Assembly (NCBI RefSeq): GCF_000499845.2
Contig: NW_027174128.1
Location: 1-64,000, forward strand
Length of the DNA stretch: 64,000 nt
Origin: Phaseolus vulgaris
Lineage: Eukaryota > Streptophyta > Magnoliopsida > Fabales > Fabaceae
Direction: 5' to 3'
The position numbers and the translations under genes are program-made. Every line of letters begins with the position of its first letter. Positions within the stretch are counted from its first letter, which is position 1. Positions 19,161 to 30,638 of the stretch are shown one piece after another. Below the pieces are notes generated by a model. It saw nothing but the letters and a program-made list of their open reading frames with translations, had not been told where the DNA came from and ran no database searches.

Positions 19161-19322
19161 AAGAGAGCCGTTGATGGAAGCCACGTGTCGAACGATGAAG
19201 GAAGGGGTTGGTGGAGCGTCAGAGCAGCAGAAAGTACTATCGCTTGGAATTCTGCGTCGGTGCCACGTAGACCGGTGTTAACGAAGGCTCTTTCAGTCTT
19301 TTCGCTAGACAAGTCCTCGCTT

Positions 19323-19339
19323 AAAGACTGGGGGGCTTG
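19323..19339 (+). other. Polypurine tract of element A
   Basis: AAAGACTGGGGGGCTTG directly precedes the 3' LTR. Confidence 0.85.
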
Positions 19340-20117
19340 TGTACCGCCCTGGTGGTCGGGTGTGATGACGTGGCATCCTGCTACAGTGTAGGCGTGTTGA
19401 CAAGGCGTCAGGTTGGCAGATGGGAAGGAAGTCGTGAGGCACATGTGGTCGCCAGTTGTTAAGTTGGCGTGTTCCGATTTCCAGTTTACCAGGATAGGCG
19501 ATCGCCAGGTTGAAGATGAAGTCGCCAGATGTAGACTCAGGCGACCAAGCAGTCGGAGATCGCCAGAACAAGCACATCGCCAAAGATGAAAGAGAAGCAG
19601 ATTATGAAGGCGGCCGGCGAGACCACAGGGAAGGTGTATGAAGGCCCTAACTCGCCAGTTTCAGTAGAGATCGCACTCCTAAGTTTGCTATGCACTGGGC
19701 AGTACCATGCATACGTAACTTAGCCAATATGAGAGTAGAAGCAGCGCCAAGTCAGGGAACCTCCAGATGATGGCACGTGTATGGTTGGATGCGGGCCACG
19801 TGTCCAAGTCTGCAACTGCCAGGAGAGAGAAAGTCACCAGGTATATAAGAGCTCTTAACAAACTTTCGGAGGTACGCACGTTCAGTTCATACACTTTACG
19901 CTTGCGAGTGAGAGAGGATTTGCACGGTTCTCGTTCTTAGTTTTTGGTGATACCGTCATTGACTTGAGCGTCGGAGTGCGATCGGCCGCAGCGGCGCCGT
20001 ATCGTTTCTTTGCAGGTTCTTGAGATAGATCCCGAGGAGGAACGGAGGTGATAAGCGGTGCGCACGTCGATCCTTTGACGAGGCATTCTCCAGCGCTCCG
20101 GTCAACAGGCAGGATCA
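19340..20117 (+). repeat. 3' LTR of element A
   Basis: The 778-bp LTR has the TGTACCG start and GGATCA end and matches the 5' LTR apart from about three substitutions and the 54-bp segment at 19821-19874. That segment holds the TATA-like GTATATAAG at 19840-19848, also present in the LTR of element G, so it is ancestral. Confidence 0.93.
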
Positions 20118-20690
20118 GTTTCCAATAGTAATTTTATATGTACACCTGCTTATAGATATATTTGGGGCAGTAAATATAATGTTGTTATATTTTACACGTT
20201 TGTTGTGAATATATGAGATATTTCCCATTGCATATTTGTTACACTGGGCTAGTTGTTGTAACTCTATTGAAATAAGGTTATGCGGAGGTAACAGAAGAAG
20301 GCATGCGGATGGTACCTGAAGATCACTGGTAACCATGGTAGGTAGTTTTTCTGTTACAGGTCAAAGATTAATATGCTTAGAATATTTTCGGTTAAGATTT
20401 GCTTATCTTCAGGGAGAATGGTTGCATGTGGCATATACGACAATAAAAAAAGAGTGAGTCTCCAAGTAAAGGTATGCTACTTTTTACGCACTTTCTTGAT
20501 TAGTTACTTTTGGTGATCCCTAGCTGACTTGACCATCGGAGTGTAATCAACAGGTAGAACGCCCCCTGTCTCAACGGAGCCTTATTCTGGTGCGACAAAA
20601 ATTCACGAACTCGGTTCCAAAAGAGGTAGATTCAGGAGGGGGCATTCAACCTCGAGTCAACCAATAACTTAGTTAACCCGCAAAAACATT
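20118..20690 (+). repeat. Remainder of Tat LTR C
   Basis: The sequence resumes the LTR interrupted at 8133, starting with the GTTTC duplication. The conserved Tat U5 block appears at about 20522-20545 as GCTGACTTGACCATCGGAG. The end is not sharply visible; I place it near CGCAAAAACA at 20690 because AT-rich Athila-like leader follows. Confidence 0.5.
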
Positions 20691-21169
20691 TTATTTTTAA
20701 AAATTAGTTATTTTTTCTTTATTTTATTTTTTTTCTTTTATTTTTAAAATATCTGGCAGACATATTCTAAGTTGGAAAAAATAGAAACTAAGATACTGTG
20801 AAAAAATATGCTAAACGTGCTCAATTGGATGAAATTTTTAGTTATTTTTTATTTTTCTTTATTTTTTAAAACTATTTATTTTTCTTTATTTTAAATTTTT
20901 TATTTTCTGTTTATTTTTAAATTTTAGTTATTTTTTTTCCTTTTATTTTTAAAAATTAGTTATTTTTTCTTTATTTTAAATTATTATTTTTTTGGATTAA
21001 TCCATGCATGAACTAGTCTATGATATATCATATGCAATTGGATTAAGAAATTGAAAACACAGCTCGGAATAACTGAATTAAAAAAAGAAAAGAAAAGTGA
21101 CGATAAGCTATCGAAGAATCTTAAACCAAGTCTACTCTTGATATTGAACCAAATCAAGAAGAAAGCAAC

Positions 21170-23650
21170 ATGGCTGAGGAAAGACAACCGCCACCCAGAA
21201 AAACACTTGGTGATTATGCTATTCAACAATGACCACGACACATTTTAAGCATTGCAATACCTCGTGCTACTAAGACATTGGAGATGAAACCAACATTCCT
21301 TAGTTTGATCAGTACTCATCAATTCACTGACATGGACCATTGGTTGGAACAATGAGGTTCCAAAAAGGTGATATTGAATTTGTTTATTTGTGTTTATTTC
21401 TTTTTTCATTAGCAGGTAAAGCTAAATAATGACTCAAGTCACATCCAAATTAGAGCGCCCCCCCCCCCCCCAATCGGAAGCCATGTGCTACTTATGCTTT
21501 AAAATATTTTTTCCACTCTCCCGTTACATCAAAGTCAAGTCTGATATCTCTACATTCAAACAAGGATAGGATGAACCATTTTGTCACTAGTGCAAAAACA
21601 CTTATTTACGACAACTAATATACAATATTTCACTATCAAATGTTGTCTATCAAAACGTGGTGACACTTTTGAAATTAAAATGGATAGATAGACAACGATT
21701 GTAAGAGGAACCACTGTCTATTTAAATTACATAGGGAATATACAGTGATTCTAACCAAACAATAGTTGTTTGTTCCCTCTGTGATTTAAATAAACAGCAG
21801 TTTTAACCCAACAAACGTTGTCTATACCCTCATTATTACCCTAACTCAAAGCCATGTGCTACTTATGCTTTCGTTCTCTATGTTTTCTTTCTTCTTCTTC
21901 GTGCTCTCTCTTCAACTCTTTTGAACGTTTTCTTCATTCATTCTCCACTACCCTCATTGCTTATTCTTCCTCCATTCTTCCTATTGGTTCATTGCTCATT
22001 CTTTCATTGGTTTATTGTTTAAGGTTCTTGTTCATTACTCCACCACCGTGTTCCCTCCACCGCTGCCTTTGTAAGTTCTTCCAACCCTCATTGCTTATTC
22101 TTCCACTTTCGTTCTCATCTTATTTTTCCTCCATTCTTCTATTGGTTTTTTGCTCATTCTTCCATTGGTTTATTGTTTACGGTTCTTTTTCATTGCTCCA
22201 CCACCGCGCTTCACTTTCCCTCCACTGCTGTCGCTGCTATCATCGCTACCCTTCATCGCTGTCGCTGCCATCACCTTAAGGTTGGTGTTGTTTTTCTTAT
22301 GAATATTTTTTTTTTATATATTTTACTTATAGATTGTGGTTCCTGAATCATCGTCTATACCTCAATAGAATACACTACATGTTGATAGATAACGGTTTCA
22401 AAAATCGGTGCCTAATTGCTAAAAGAACCACTGTCTTTGACCTTTTTTGCACTAGAGTGTGAAACTATTTAAAGTAATGCTTAGAAGATGCCCAAAACAT
22501 GGATTTAAGGATATTGCTCAGTTGAACATCTTTCACAATGGCCTCAGACCTAACACAAAGATGATTTTGGATGCAACAGCTGGTGTCATAATGATGGTTG
22601 TCGACATTCAACAAGCAACAAGGCTTATCGATGCATTGGCTTCAACAAATTATCAAGCTCAACACGATAGGAAAACTGTTCAGACGAAAGAGGTGCCTAA
22701 GCTTAATACTTCAGATGCAATTCTGGCCCAAAATAAAGTTCTGACACAGTAGATTGAAGCATTGACTGCACATATGTCTAAATAGTTGCAACAATTAGAA
22801 AATGTGTATTCTTTTCCAAACCAAAATCATTCCATGAAGTGTAATTTTTATGGAAGTGATCATCCAAACTAGAGTAATCCATCTGAAGAAGAGGTCCATT
22901 ACATGGGTAATCAGGGAAAACAATGTGGTTTCTCCAATAATTATCAAGATAATATGTCTAAAGGTTGGAGAAGCAATCAGAACTAAGGTTTTGGGTGGAA
23001 ACAAGATGTTAGTCCATCTAACAGGCAAGGCCCTTTTAAACAACAACCACTCTATCCTTCAACTCAAGAGAGAACGAGCATATTGGAGGATACCCTAGGG
23101 AAATTTATACAAACATCTTTGTCCAATAAGAATAATATTGAAGCTTCAATCATAAAATTAGAAACACAGGTGCTACAGATTGTTAAATAGTTGGCAAATC
23201 AATAGAGTGGTCCATTTTTAGCAAATACTCAGACTAAACCCTATAAGCATTGCATTCTAATCACCACTAGAATCAGTAAAGTTGTGAAATAGAATAAGAG
23301 AAGAATAAAAAAAATTGAAGAAAAAAGGAGAAAAGGAAAAGGATGGAAAATAAAAAGACAAGTGCTCCCATAGTGAATATACCTTATCCTCGTGCTCCTT
23401 AAAGAAAATATAAGGAAAGACAATTTTCTAGGTTTCAAGATATTTTTAAAAGGCTACATATTACTATTCCATTAGTTGGGGCTTTAAAACATATTCCCAC
23501 ATATGCAAAATTTATGAAATAGTTGTTAACAAATTAAAGGAGATTTATAGAGGAGGAGACTATAGAGCTGGAAGTCAGTTGCAATGCTATTATTAAGAAA
23601 TTGTTGCCCTTAAAATTCAAGGATCCTTAAATCAAAATACGAGTTTAGAA
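21170..23650 (+). pseudogene. gag: Athila gag pseudogene
   Basis: From the ATG at 21170 the translation reads MAEERQPPPRKTLGDYAIQQ and then stops. Later blocks are LRRCPKHGFKDIAQLNIFHNGL and TRLIDALASTNYQA, and towards the end HIPTYAKFMK and RRFIEEETIELE, all matching the Athila gag-to-protease region as I remember it. Many stops and frame changes disrupt it, and the CACTA insertion splits it. The same domain on the other strand occurs at 33430-34016 and 51203-51690 (element K). Confidence 0.75.
21585..22459. mobile_element. Short non-autonomous CACTA (En/Spm-type) transposon
   Basis: The ends are CACTAGTGCAAAAAC and, inverted, CACTCTAGTGCAAAAAA, the CACTA terminal signature. Flanking triplets are TGT on the left and TGA on the right. 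Comparison with the uninterrupted gag in element K supports TGA as the original 3-bp target, with one mutated copy. The 875-bp interior has a pyrimidine-rich segment with an internal direct repeat (about 21949-22066 and 22083-22231) and no transposase ORF. Subterminal copies of GTCTAT/ATAGAC occur near both ends. Confidence 0.8.
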
Positions 23651-23660
23651 TGGTTTATAT

Positions 23661-24769
23661 TGTTAGAATGGATGGCTTTAAAGTAGAGGAGGGTGAATGG
23701 TTTAAAGAGGGATTTCAAAAACTTTTAAGTCAAGAATGAAATTAAATCAAGAAATAGTTGATAAGGAATCCAGTTTGCCAAATCACAAAGCGAAAAGCAC
23801 AGCACCAGAAAAAACAATCGGTTGTTTATACCAATATACAAATATCAAAACTGAATTTAAAGAGTTAAGGGAGAGAGAGAATGCACACAGAGATTTATAC
23901 TGGTTCACTCTAAACCCTAAGCTACATCCAGTCTTCTCAGAAACCACTAAGGAATTCCACTAAGCAATCAAACCTAGATCACTTACAACAAAACCCAGAA
24001 AGTGACCTTGATCCCCTCAAGACACACACTTCTCTTGGCCAACACACCAACATTAAGAATGTTGATCTTGATCCCCTCAAGAACACACAACATTTCTCAG
24101 CAAACACATAGAAGAAACTTGTTCAACAGATACAAGGATTACACTTGTTACAGAAGCAAATCTGAAATCAATACAAGCAGAAATCCTATCTCACACTCTT
24201 TGATCAATCTCAATCTCTAAGCAAATCAACTCTTTGAAAAACTCAAATCTATTCTTGTTAAAAACCCAAATCTGTTTTACTGAATATATTCAAAGATGTT
24301 TGTTATCAAATCTTAACAAACTTATTCATTGCATTTAAAGATTGGTCAAAGCATTAAAGACTGGAGCGTAATCAGTTAAAACATTTAAAGCTCAGTCAAA
24401 GCTTAAAATAGTTTTTTTGTTATGGTAGAAAAACAAACAATCGGTTGTTTCCATGAATCAATCGGTTGTTTTAGTTTTAACAGCTCAACCGTTTGAAAAA
24501 CAATTTTCAACCTTTTCTAAAAACACCTAAGTATAAAACAATCGGTTGTTTCGACAAAACAATTGGTTGTTTTTCACTTAGTTTGAAAAAAACTTTTCTT
24601 TTAAAAGATTGAGAATGCCTATGCTTTGGATTCAATCAAGAGTGGATTACATAAACAATCTACCCCAGATCCTATCTAAGACAGCTCAGCAACAGCAAGC
24701 TCAGCCAAACCTTCAACATCCTTCAAAGGGTTTGGATTCTTCAAAGCTTGAACACCACTTGGTTCAACA
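23661..24769 (+). mobile_element. Solo LTR, 1109 bp
   Basis: It begins TGTTAGAATGG and ends GGTTCAACA, flanked by the 5-bp duplication TATAT (23656-23660, 24770-24774). It contains several copies of AACAATCGGTTGTTT near 23815, 24435-24475 and 24536-24575. No internal region is attached, so it is a recombination product. The element's superfamily cannot be decided from the LTR. Confidence 0.85.
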
Positions 24770-24776
24770 TATATAT

Positions 24777-25795
24777 TGATGAGAATCAAAAAGATGTTGT
24801 TAATAGGAAGAATGGACAAGAGCCAAATCATTTCAAGTTCTTCTTATTAGTCTTTTCAAAAGATGAGGCCCAAGCCCAAAGCCCAAGGCCAAGCATTAAA
24901 TAAAAGAGCATCATTTGAATTAATTTTGTATAGTTGTAGGAGGTGTGAATATTAAATAAAAAATGTGAATAGTTAGGGGGGGTGTAGATGCATTTTAGGA
25001 GGTGCTGAAAATAGGAAGTGGGTCACACTTACTTCATGACTAGGTGGCACCAATTTGCATTTGAATTTGGAGGGAACTTTGAGTTTAATTTGTGTTTCAT
25101 TTCAGCCCTCTTCTATTATAAATAGAGAGGTTGGGCTCTTTGTAAATTGAGAATTGGATAATTGATATAGAGAAACTCTACTCATTTGGAGAGAGATTTT
25201 TGTGAGATTTGAATCTCCTTGCTTAGTCTCATCTTGTGAGCTTTTGGAGAGCTTCAAGTGGCGGCTTCCTTCATTCATCTTGGACTCCATCACCAAATTG
25301 CGTGAGTAACTCCAATTCCCATTCCAGCCGATCTTCAATCACCTAAGTCTCCTTCCTTTCATCTCCATTTCTGTTTTCAATCGGTAGCCTAGAATTCTTA
25401 AGTGTTCTTCATATTTTCACCGTTTAATTTTGTGTTCATATGTTGTTTCTTAAGTTTCTGTTCGGTGCTTTGTGTTCTTGGTTCAGTTTTGATTGGTAAT
25501 CTTGTTCCATGGATGTTCAGAAGGAGATAACACTCTTATTTGAGTTTGGAACATCATTTGGACGGCTATGTCTCCATTGATGATTCCTTAAGCTTCCTTA
25601 AGTCCAATTTTGTTTTCAGCATTCTGTTTTGTTCTTGTTTTCCTTTCAATTCTGCCAAGTGTTTGGGATAAGGACATGGCACTCATTGTTCAATGAGTTT
25701 GGCTTCTCTCTTAAATGGCATTATCCTCCATTGAGATGACCTTAAGTCTCCTTAAAGTGTTGTTTCTTGTTAAAGTGTCAATCCAACTCATATCA
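24777..25795 (+). repeat. 5' LTR of element D
   Basis: The LTR runs from TGATGAGAATC to CATATCA, 1019 bp, and matches the split 3' LTR closely. The expected primer site after it is reduced to TGTGGTA, because the deletion joins directly into protease sequence. Confidence 0.85.
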
Positions 25796-25849
25796 TGTGG
25801 TAAATATAAAGATGAGGTATTGTGTGATGTTGTCCCAATGGAAGCCACA

Positions 25850-27089
25850 TGTTCTTGCCGGTTGACCTGGGTGCGTCTTTGTGCGCGACCTTGCCCGTCA
25901 GCTAGGGACACCTTCCTTCTGGTTATCTGTGAGCACCTGCAAAGAAGTGGACAAATGGGCGCCCTAGCGGCCGTTTGCACTCCGACGCTCAAGTCAGCTA
26001 ACAAGAAACACCAAAACTCTACACCTCCGTATCGGAGCACCGTGGATGGCACTCTGAAGGTTGTAAAATGAACTGTGTATTCTGGTTCTGGCAAACGATC
26101 CTTCTCTAGTCCCTTGTGCGTAGCATAAGAACTCGAGCAAGCAACTAGAGTGTGGTTTCGGGAAAATTCGCCAGAAGTTCGATCCCCGTTTCCAACGTCC
26201 CAGGTTCCCTTTAAACGTCTCTCGCATTTAAAGCGTCTTAAAAGCGCATTTAAGGTTATGAAACGTTCAGCGCCTTTAAGACGTTTAAACCAATTAAAGC
26301 ATTTAAAGTACCTTAAAACGCTCGAAACGTAAACTTTAATTACTTTTAAATAGCTTTGATTACCTCATACCGGACAAACCCTTTAGAAATCATTGGTGTT
26401 TCTGTTCTCCCTGCCGCGTGTCCTCTTGACTTGGCCGTTATTATACGTGGAGGGCCTCACAGCACTGTGACCCAGCTTAGGGGTATTTCCTCGCGTGAGT
26501 CCTCATCCCGGGGAGTGCATCTGGCGCAAGGGGTGACTCTTTGGGTGCCAACTCATGCCCCCCAACCTCTAGTCACTCGCTCTGAGAGCGTATCTACCTT
26601 CCTCTCGCACCCTGCACCTGGTTACCCCTGGGCATGACCCTCTCATGAGTCGTATCTATCCCAAGGGTCTCCCTGGGGTGGCATGGGCACTTCACGAGTC
26701 AGGTTGCTCTCTACTGGCGCTAGTACTATGGCCTTGAAGCCACCTTTCTCTTTTCTTTATTATCGTTTATGCGTTAGGCGGGCCCGAAGCCTCCGTGGCG
26801 TCACTCCCTCCATGGTCTTTCCCACCCATGGGTGTCGGGGAGTAGCCCTGCTGGTGGTTTGCTTGGCGACGCCTCATCTTGGCGACGCCTTGTTTAGGCA
26901 ACACCCTTTCTTGGCGACGCCTTGTTTAGGCAACGCCCTTTCTTGGTGACGCCTTGTCTTGGCGACGCCTTATGTAGTCACTCTATTGACTTCCTTTCTT
27001 TGGGGCCCTTCGTGTGGTCCCACCATACGTTGACCTTGACCCCGACGTTGACATTGACTTTGGTCAATGCCCGGGGACGGGACGGTACA
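25850..27089 (-). mobile_element. Solo Tat LTR (B-type) in element D
   Basis: On the minus strand it begins TGTACCGTCCCGTCCCCGGG and ends GGCAAGAACA, 1240 bp, flanked by the duplication CCACA (25845-25849 and 27090-27094). It contains the GGCGACGCC run (about 26868-26970), TTGAC clusters (27029-27066) and the U5 block at about 25978-26000. No internal Tat sequence remains. Confidence 0.92.
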
Positions 27090-27928
27090 CCACACATATT
27101 CTTTTAGGTAGGCCATGGCAATTTGATAGAAAAGTTTTTCATGATGGCTTTACCAACAAAATTTCTTTTAACTTCGATGGGCACAAAGTCATTCTTAAGT
27201 CTCTCTCTCCAAAGGAAGTTCATGAGGACCAAGTCAAAATGAGAGAAAAGAGAGAGAAAGAACATGATAAAAAAAGTTCAAAGAGAAGCCTTCTCATATC
27301 CACACAACAAGTCAAAAAGATAATAGTTGTTCAAAAGCCTACATTTTTAGCTATTCCTAGAATTATTAATTGTGAGTTGGCTAAAGATAATCCTACGTGT
27401 TTGGATAACTTGGTAAAGGAATATGAAGATGTGTTTCAAGATCCTCCTAAAGTCTTACCACCTCTAAGAGGGATTGAACATCAAATAGACTTCATGCCTG
27501 GGGTTTCTTTACCAAATCGTCCATTATATAGGACCAATCCCAAAGAAACTAAAAGAGAAAATGAGAAAGCTAAGGAAGTAAGTGCTAAACCAAGTCACAA
27601 TACCTTAACTACTAAATCAATTTTGTTGACTCGTTCTACGCCTCCAAGGTATCCTTCTTCTTTGACTTTTTCATTACCCAAGGTTCCTACTTATACACCA
27701 TATTGGATAATGAATGTTAAGGATGATTTTTTCATACCTTCTAGTTTTCCAAATAATATCATTTCTAAACAATCTTTTCCAACATGGTCTGTGTATAGAA
27801 CATCTTTTTCTGAACTCCCAACATTTCAAAGTACTAAGTCCAGTTTGCCTATTTCTTCTTCTATTCTCTTATCTAATTGCAATCTGACTTTGTTTTATGT
27901 AGGAGTACTGAATTCGTGTACGAATTCT

Positions 27929-27945
27929 CTCCAACTTGGGGAGTA
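27929..27945 (+). other. Polypurine tract of element D
   Basis: CTCCAACTTGGGGAGTA directly precedes the 3' LTR start TGATGAG. Confidence 0.65.
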
Positions 27946-28019
27946 TGATGAGAATCAAAAAGATGTTGTTAATAGGAAGAATGGACAAGGGCCAAATCAT
28001 TTAAAGTTCTTCTTATTAG
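27946..28019 (+). repeat. 3' LTR of element D, first 74 bp
   Basis: It is identical in layout to the start of the 5' LTR and is interrupted after ATTAG by element E. It continues at 31608. Confidence 0.85.
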
Positions 28020-28961
28020 TGATATGATTCCAATAGCACAATATGAATGATTCTTGACATTCTTAGGAATCAACTTGAGTTGGATATGAGGTAGGCACTT
28101 TTTGATATAATTGGATCAAGGTTCTATGTTCAAGAACTCCCTAAGACTAGTACCAAAACCCAAACTCACATGGAAGATCCATGTATTGTCAATTTAATCA
28201 ACACAACAACTAGAAATGAAGAAGAAGCAAAGAGGAAAAGCAAATGTAAAAGGAACCGAAGCAAAACAACAAAGGAAACTAGAATATCGAACTGAAAATG
28301 CAAAGAACACAAGCTAAGACATGAACATCAAAGGAGAAGAGAAAACTCATGAAGATGGAGGGATTGGTTGGATGATCACGCCACTTAGAGGATGAAGAGT
28401 CCAAGATGAGTGTGCTATGCCGCCACATGCGGTAACCAAGAACTCTCAAGATAAGACTAAGTGAGGAAGGCTCAAAGCTCTCCAATTCTCTCTCAAATTG
28501 AGTAGAGTTTCTCTAATTCAAAATTCAAATCTGAAAATACAAAGGAAGCACCTTAATTTATAGGCTAAGAGGTGCTGAAATGTAAAGCTAAAACAAATGC
28601 AAATTCCCCCCAAATGACATGAAATTTGGCGCCAACTATAGCATGAGGAAGGTGTGACTTCCTCTCTTAGTTTGGCACCTCCCTATTTACGTCTACACCT
28701 CTCTACTAAACGCACACCCCCTTAAGTTTCCTAAACTAAAGACCTAAAGATGCTTTTACAAAAGAGGTTCCTTATGTTTCCCTCTGAGCACCTTCAAACA
28801 AAGAAATTACAAAAAAGAGAAAACAAACGTCCATTAGCTCCTAAAGCCTTGAACATGCTCCTTGTAAGCCTTTGAGGCCATGAGCGTCCTCCATTTGAGC
28901 CTCAACCTCTTCTTGCTCTTGATGATTGGTCTCCATGTCCACTTGAGCTTGATCTCCATCA
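28020..28961 (-). repeat. 3' LTR of element E
   Basis: On the minus strand it starts TGATGGAGATCAAG. Its first 120 or so bases are open in the frame of pol, giving an acidic Gln/Glu-rich tail (DGDQAQVDMETNHQEQEEVE). The purine tract follows at 28962-28979. Confidence 0.88.
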
Positions 28962-28996
28962 TACTCCCTGAGTTGGAGAGAATTCGACAACGAATT

Positions 28997-30100
28997 CTAG
29001 AGACCTACAGAAAAAGGAGTTAGATCGCTGATATTAAAAGAATGACTACCAAGGAATGTATCAGGCATATCTAACTCATAAGCATTGTCATTAATCCTCT
29101 TTAGGACTTGGAAAGGTCCATCCCCACGAGGCATTAGTTTGGACTTCCTTTGAGTAGGAAAACGATCCTTCCTCAAATGAAGCCGAACCTAATCACCCTC
29201 CTCAAACAACAATGCTTTTCTCCTTTTATTGGCAAGTTCAACATACTTGCCAACCTTCTTCTCAATTCTCTTCTTGATGTCTTTATGCAAAGTTTTCACA
29301 AAAGAAGCTTTTTCATCCCAATCTTTGCACAAGGCATCATCAAGAATGGGAATAGGAAGAAGATCAAGAGGTGTTAAGGGATTAAACCCATAGACAACCT
29401 CAAAAGGAGAGTGAGAGGTGGTAGAATTTACTACACGATTATAAGCAAACTCAACATGGGGTAGTAAATTCTCCCACACTCTAGGATTCCCCGAAAAGAA
29501 ACATCTCAATAGGTGTCCCAAAGTTCTATTCACCACCTCGGTTTGACCATCAGTTTGTGGTTGGCAAGTGGTAGAAAATAAAATTTTAGTTCCAAGCTTG
29601 CCCCATAAGGTCTTTCAAAAGTGACTTAAGAACTTGGGATCTCTATCAGACACAATAAATCTAGGGATCCCATGCAAGCGAACCACTTCTTGAAAGAAGA
29701 GGTTTGCAATATGACATGCATCATCCACTTTGTGGCAAGGAATAAAGTGAGCCATCTTTGAAAAACGATCCACTACCACAAAAATGGAGTCCTTTCCCTT
29801 TGATGTCTTGGGTAATCCTAAGATGAAATCCATAGATATCTCAACCCAAGGCATTGAAGGGATATGAAGAGGAGTATATAAACCATGGGGATGCATCTTA
29901 GATTTAGCTTTGCGACAAGCTATGCATTTATCACACAAACTATGAACATGTTTATGCATATGAGGCCAAAAGAAATGTTCATGCAACACATCCAAAGTTT
30001 TAGCAACCCCAAAGTGACCCATTAAACCCCCCTCATGGGCTTCTCTAACAAGAGATAATCTAATAGAGCTTTGAGGTACACAAAGACGTACTTTGAATAT
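28997..30100 (-). pseudogene. pol: Integrase part of pol, element E
   Basis: Integrase inserts the DNA copy into the genome. Zinc-finger remnants ([10 protein letters not shown] ... CDKCIACRK) lead into the catalytic core: Asp in [13 protein letters not shown], Asp in [10 protein letters not shown] and Glu in PQTDGQTEVVNR, followed by a GPFQVL-type GPF/Y module. Three in-frame stops interrupt it: TGA at 29615-29617, TAG at 29189-29191 and TAG at 28997-28999. At least the first falls where relatives have Trp. Everything upstream of the zinc finger is deleted and the leader joins near 30100. Confidence 0.88.
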
Positions 30101-30638
30101 TTGAGTACTTATTTTTCCTACTTTTTTCTAACACTTTGAAGAACACAAATCCATAATTTCACAATTTTCCAATGAGTAAATCAATTGCAATAAGGAAAAA
30201 CAGTAAGCACATTTTCAGAAAACAGAGGAATTCTAACAGGAATGAAAAACAGAATTAAGAACTAGCAAAGACATAATGGAAAATGATGTATAGGAACTTG
30301 TATAGGTCTAAAATACAAGTATGAACTCAATTCTAAAACAGAAAATGCACAAAGGATCAAATATCAAACTCAGACACCAAAGCAAGAAACAAAAAATTCA
30401 ATAAAAGTACTACAAGAAGTGATGACAATTATGGAAAAACATGACTATGACAAAACTTGTATGGATTCAAAAAGGAAAAGACACAAACACATGATAGGCA
30501 CAATTTAGAAAACAACAATAAAACTCAAAATAAGCCTAAAAACAGAAATGTAAACAACAAGAATTATAGAGCTCTTGAATTAAAGGGCAACACAACTCAA
30601 AAATTAAACAAGAACACACCTAAAATCTAGATACCACA
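30101..30638 (-). other. Leader and primer binding site of element E
   Basis: About 530 bp of AT-rich leader resembles 3240-3890 of element 1. At 30627-30637 the minus strand reads TGGTATCTAG, two bases after the LTR end, a tRNA-iMet-type primer site. Confidence 0.7.

Larger units (their letters stand above)
8134..20117 (+). mobile_element. Element A: nearly complete Tat-lineage Ty3/gypsy retrotransposon
   Basis: This 11984-bp element has matching LTRs (8134-8857, 19340-20117), a TGGCGCC-type primer site, an uninterrupted gag-pol ORF, a 3'-UTR with tandem repeats, two antisense ORFs and a purine tract. The 5-bp duplication GTTTC flanks it at 8129-8133 and 20118-20122. By eye the LTRs differ at about three substitutions plus one 54-bp gap, so it is a young insertion. 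The extra archaeal-type RNase H and the antisense ORFs place it in the Tat lineage. Its coding capacity looks complete, but the 5' LTR has lost its TATA region. Confidence 0.95.
20691..23655 (+). mobile_element. Athila-type element remnant, leader and gag (plus strand)
   Basis: AT-rich leader (20691-21169) is followed by an eroded gag reading frame, interrupted by a CACTA element at 21585-22459, and the start of the gag-protease linker. Neither LTR of this element is present. A solo LTR begins at 23661. A run of 15 or so C residues lies at about 21460-21475. Confidence 0.75.
25799..27945 (+). pseudogene. pol: Protease and RT-start fragment of element D, split by a solo LTR
   Basis: Codons at 25799-25849 give GKYKDEVLCDVVPMEAT, and 27095 onward continues in frame with HILLGRPWQFDRKVFHDGF, the end of the protease. 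A linker and the RT start (EDVFQDPPKVLPPLRGIEHQ, then RPLYRTNPKETK) follow. The rest of RT, RNase H and integrase are deleted. The frame runs on through a spacer (PSSLTFSLPKVP, FPTWSVYRTSFSEL) that is also present in element 1, crosses the purine tract and enters the LTR. Ty3/gypsy assignment is firm; the exact lineage is not. Confidence 0.8.

Noticed and set aside
21854..22279. 141-codon plus-strand frame rich in Ser, Leu and Phe
   Set aside because: It lies inside the CACTA element in a pyrimidine-rich stretch with an internal direct repeat; the composition explains the open frame.
27014..27094. N-terminal extension of the D pol frame into upstream sequence
   Set aside because: It is the solo Tat LTR; the true upstream codons lie at 25799-25849 beyond the CCACA duplication.
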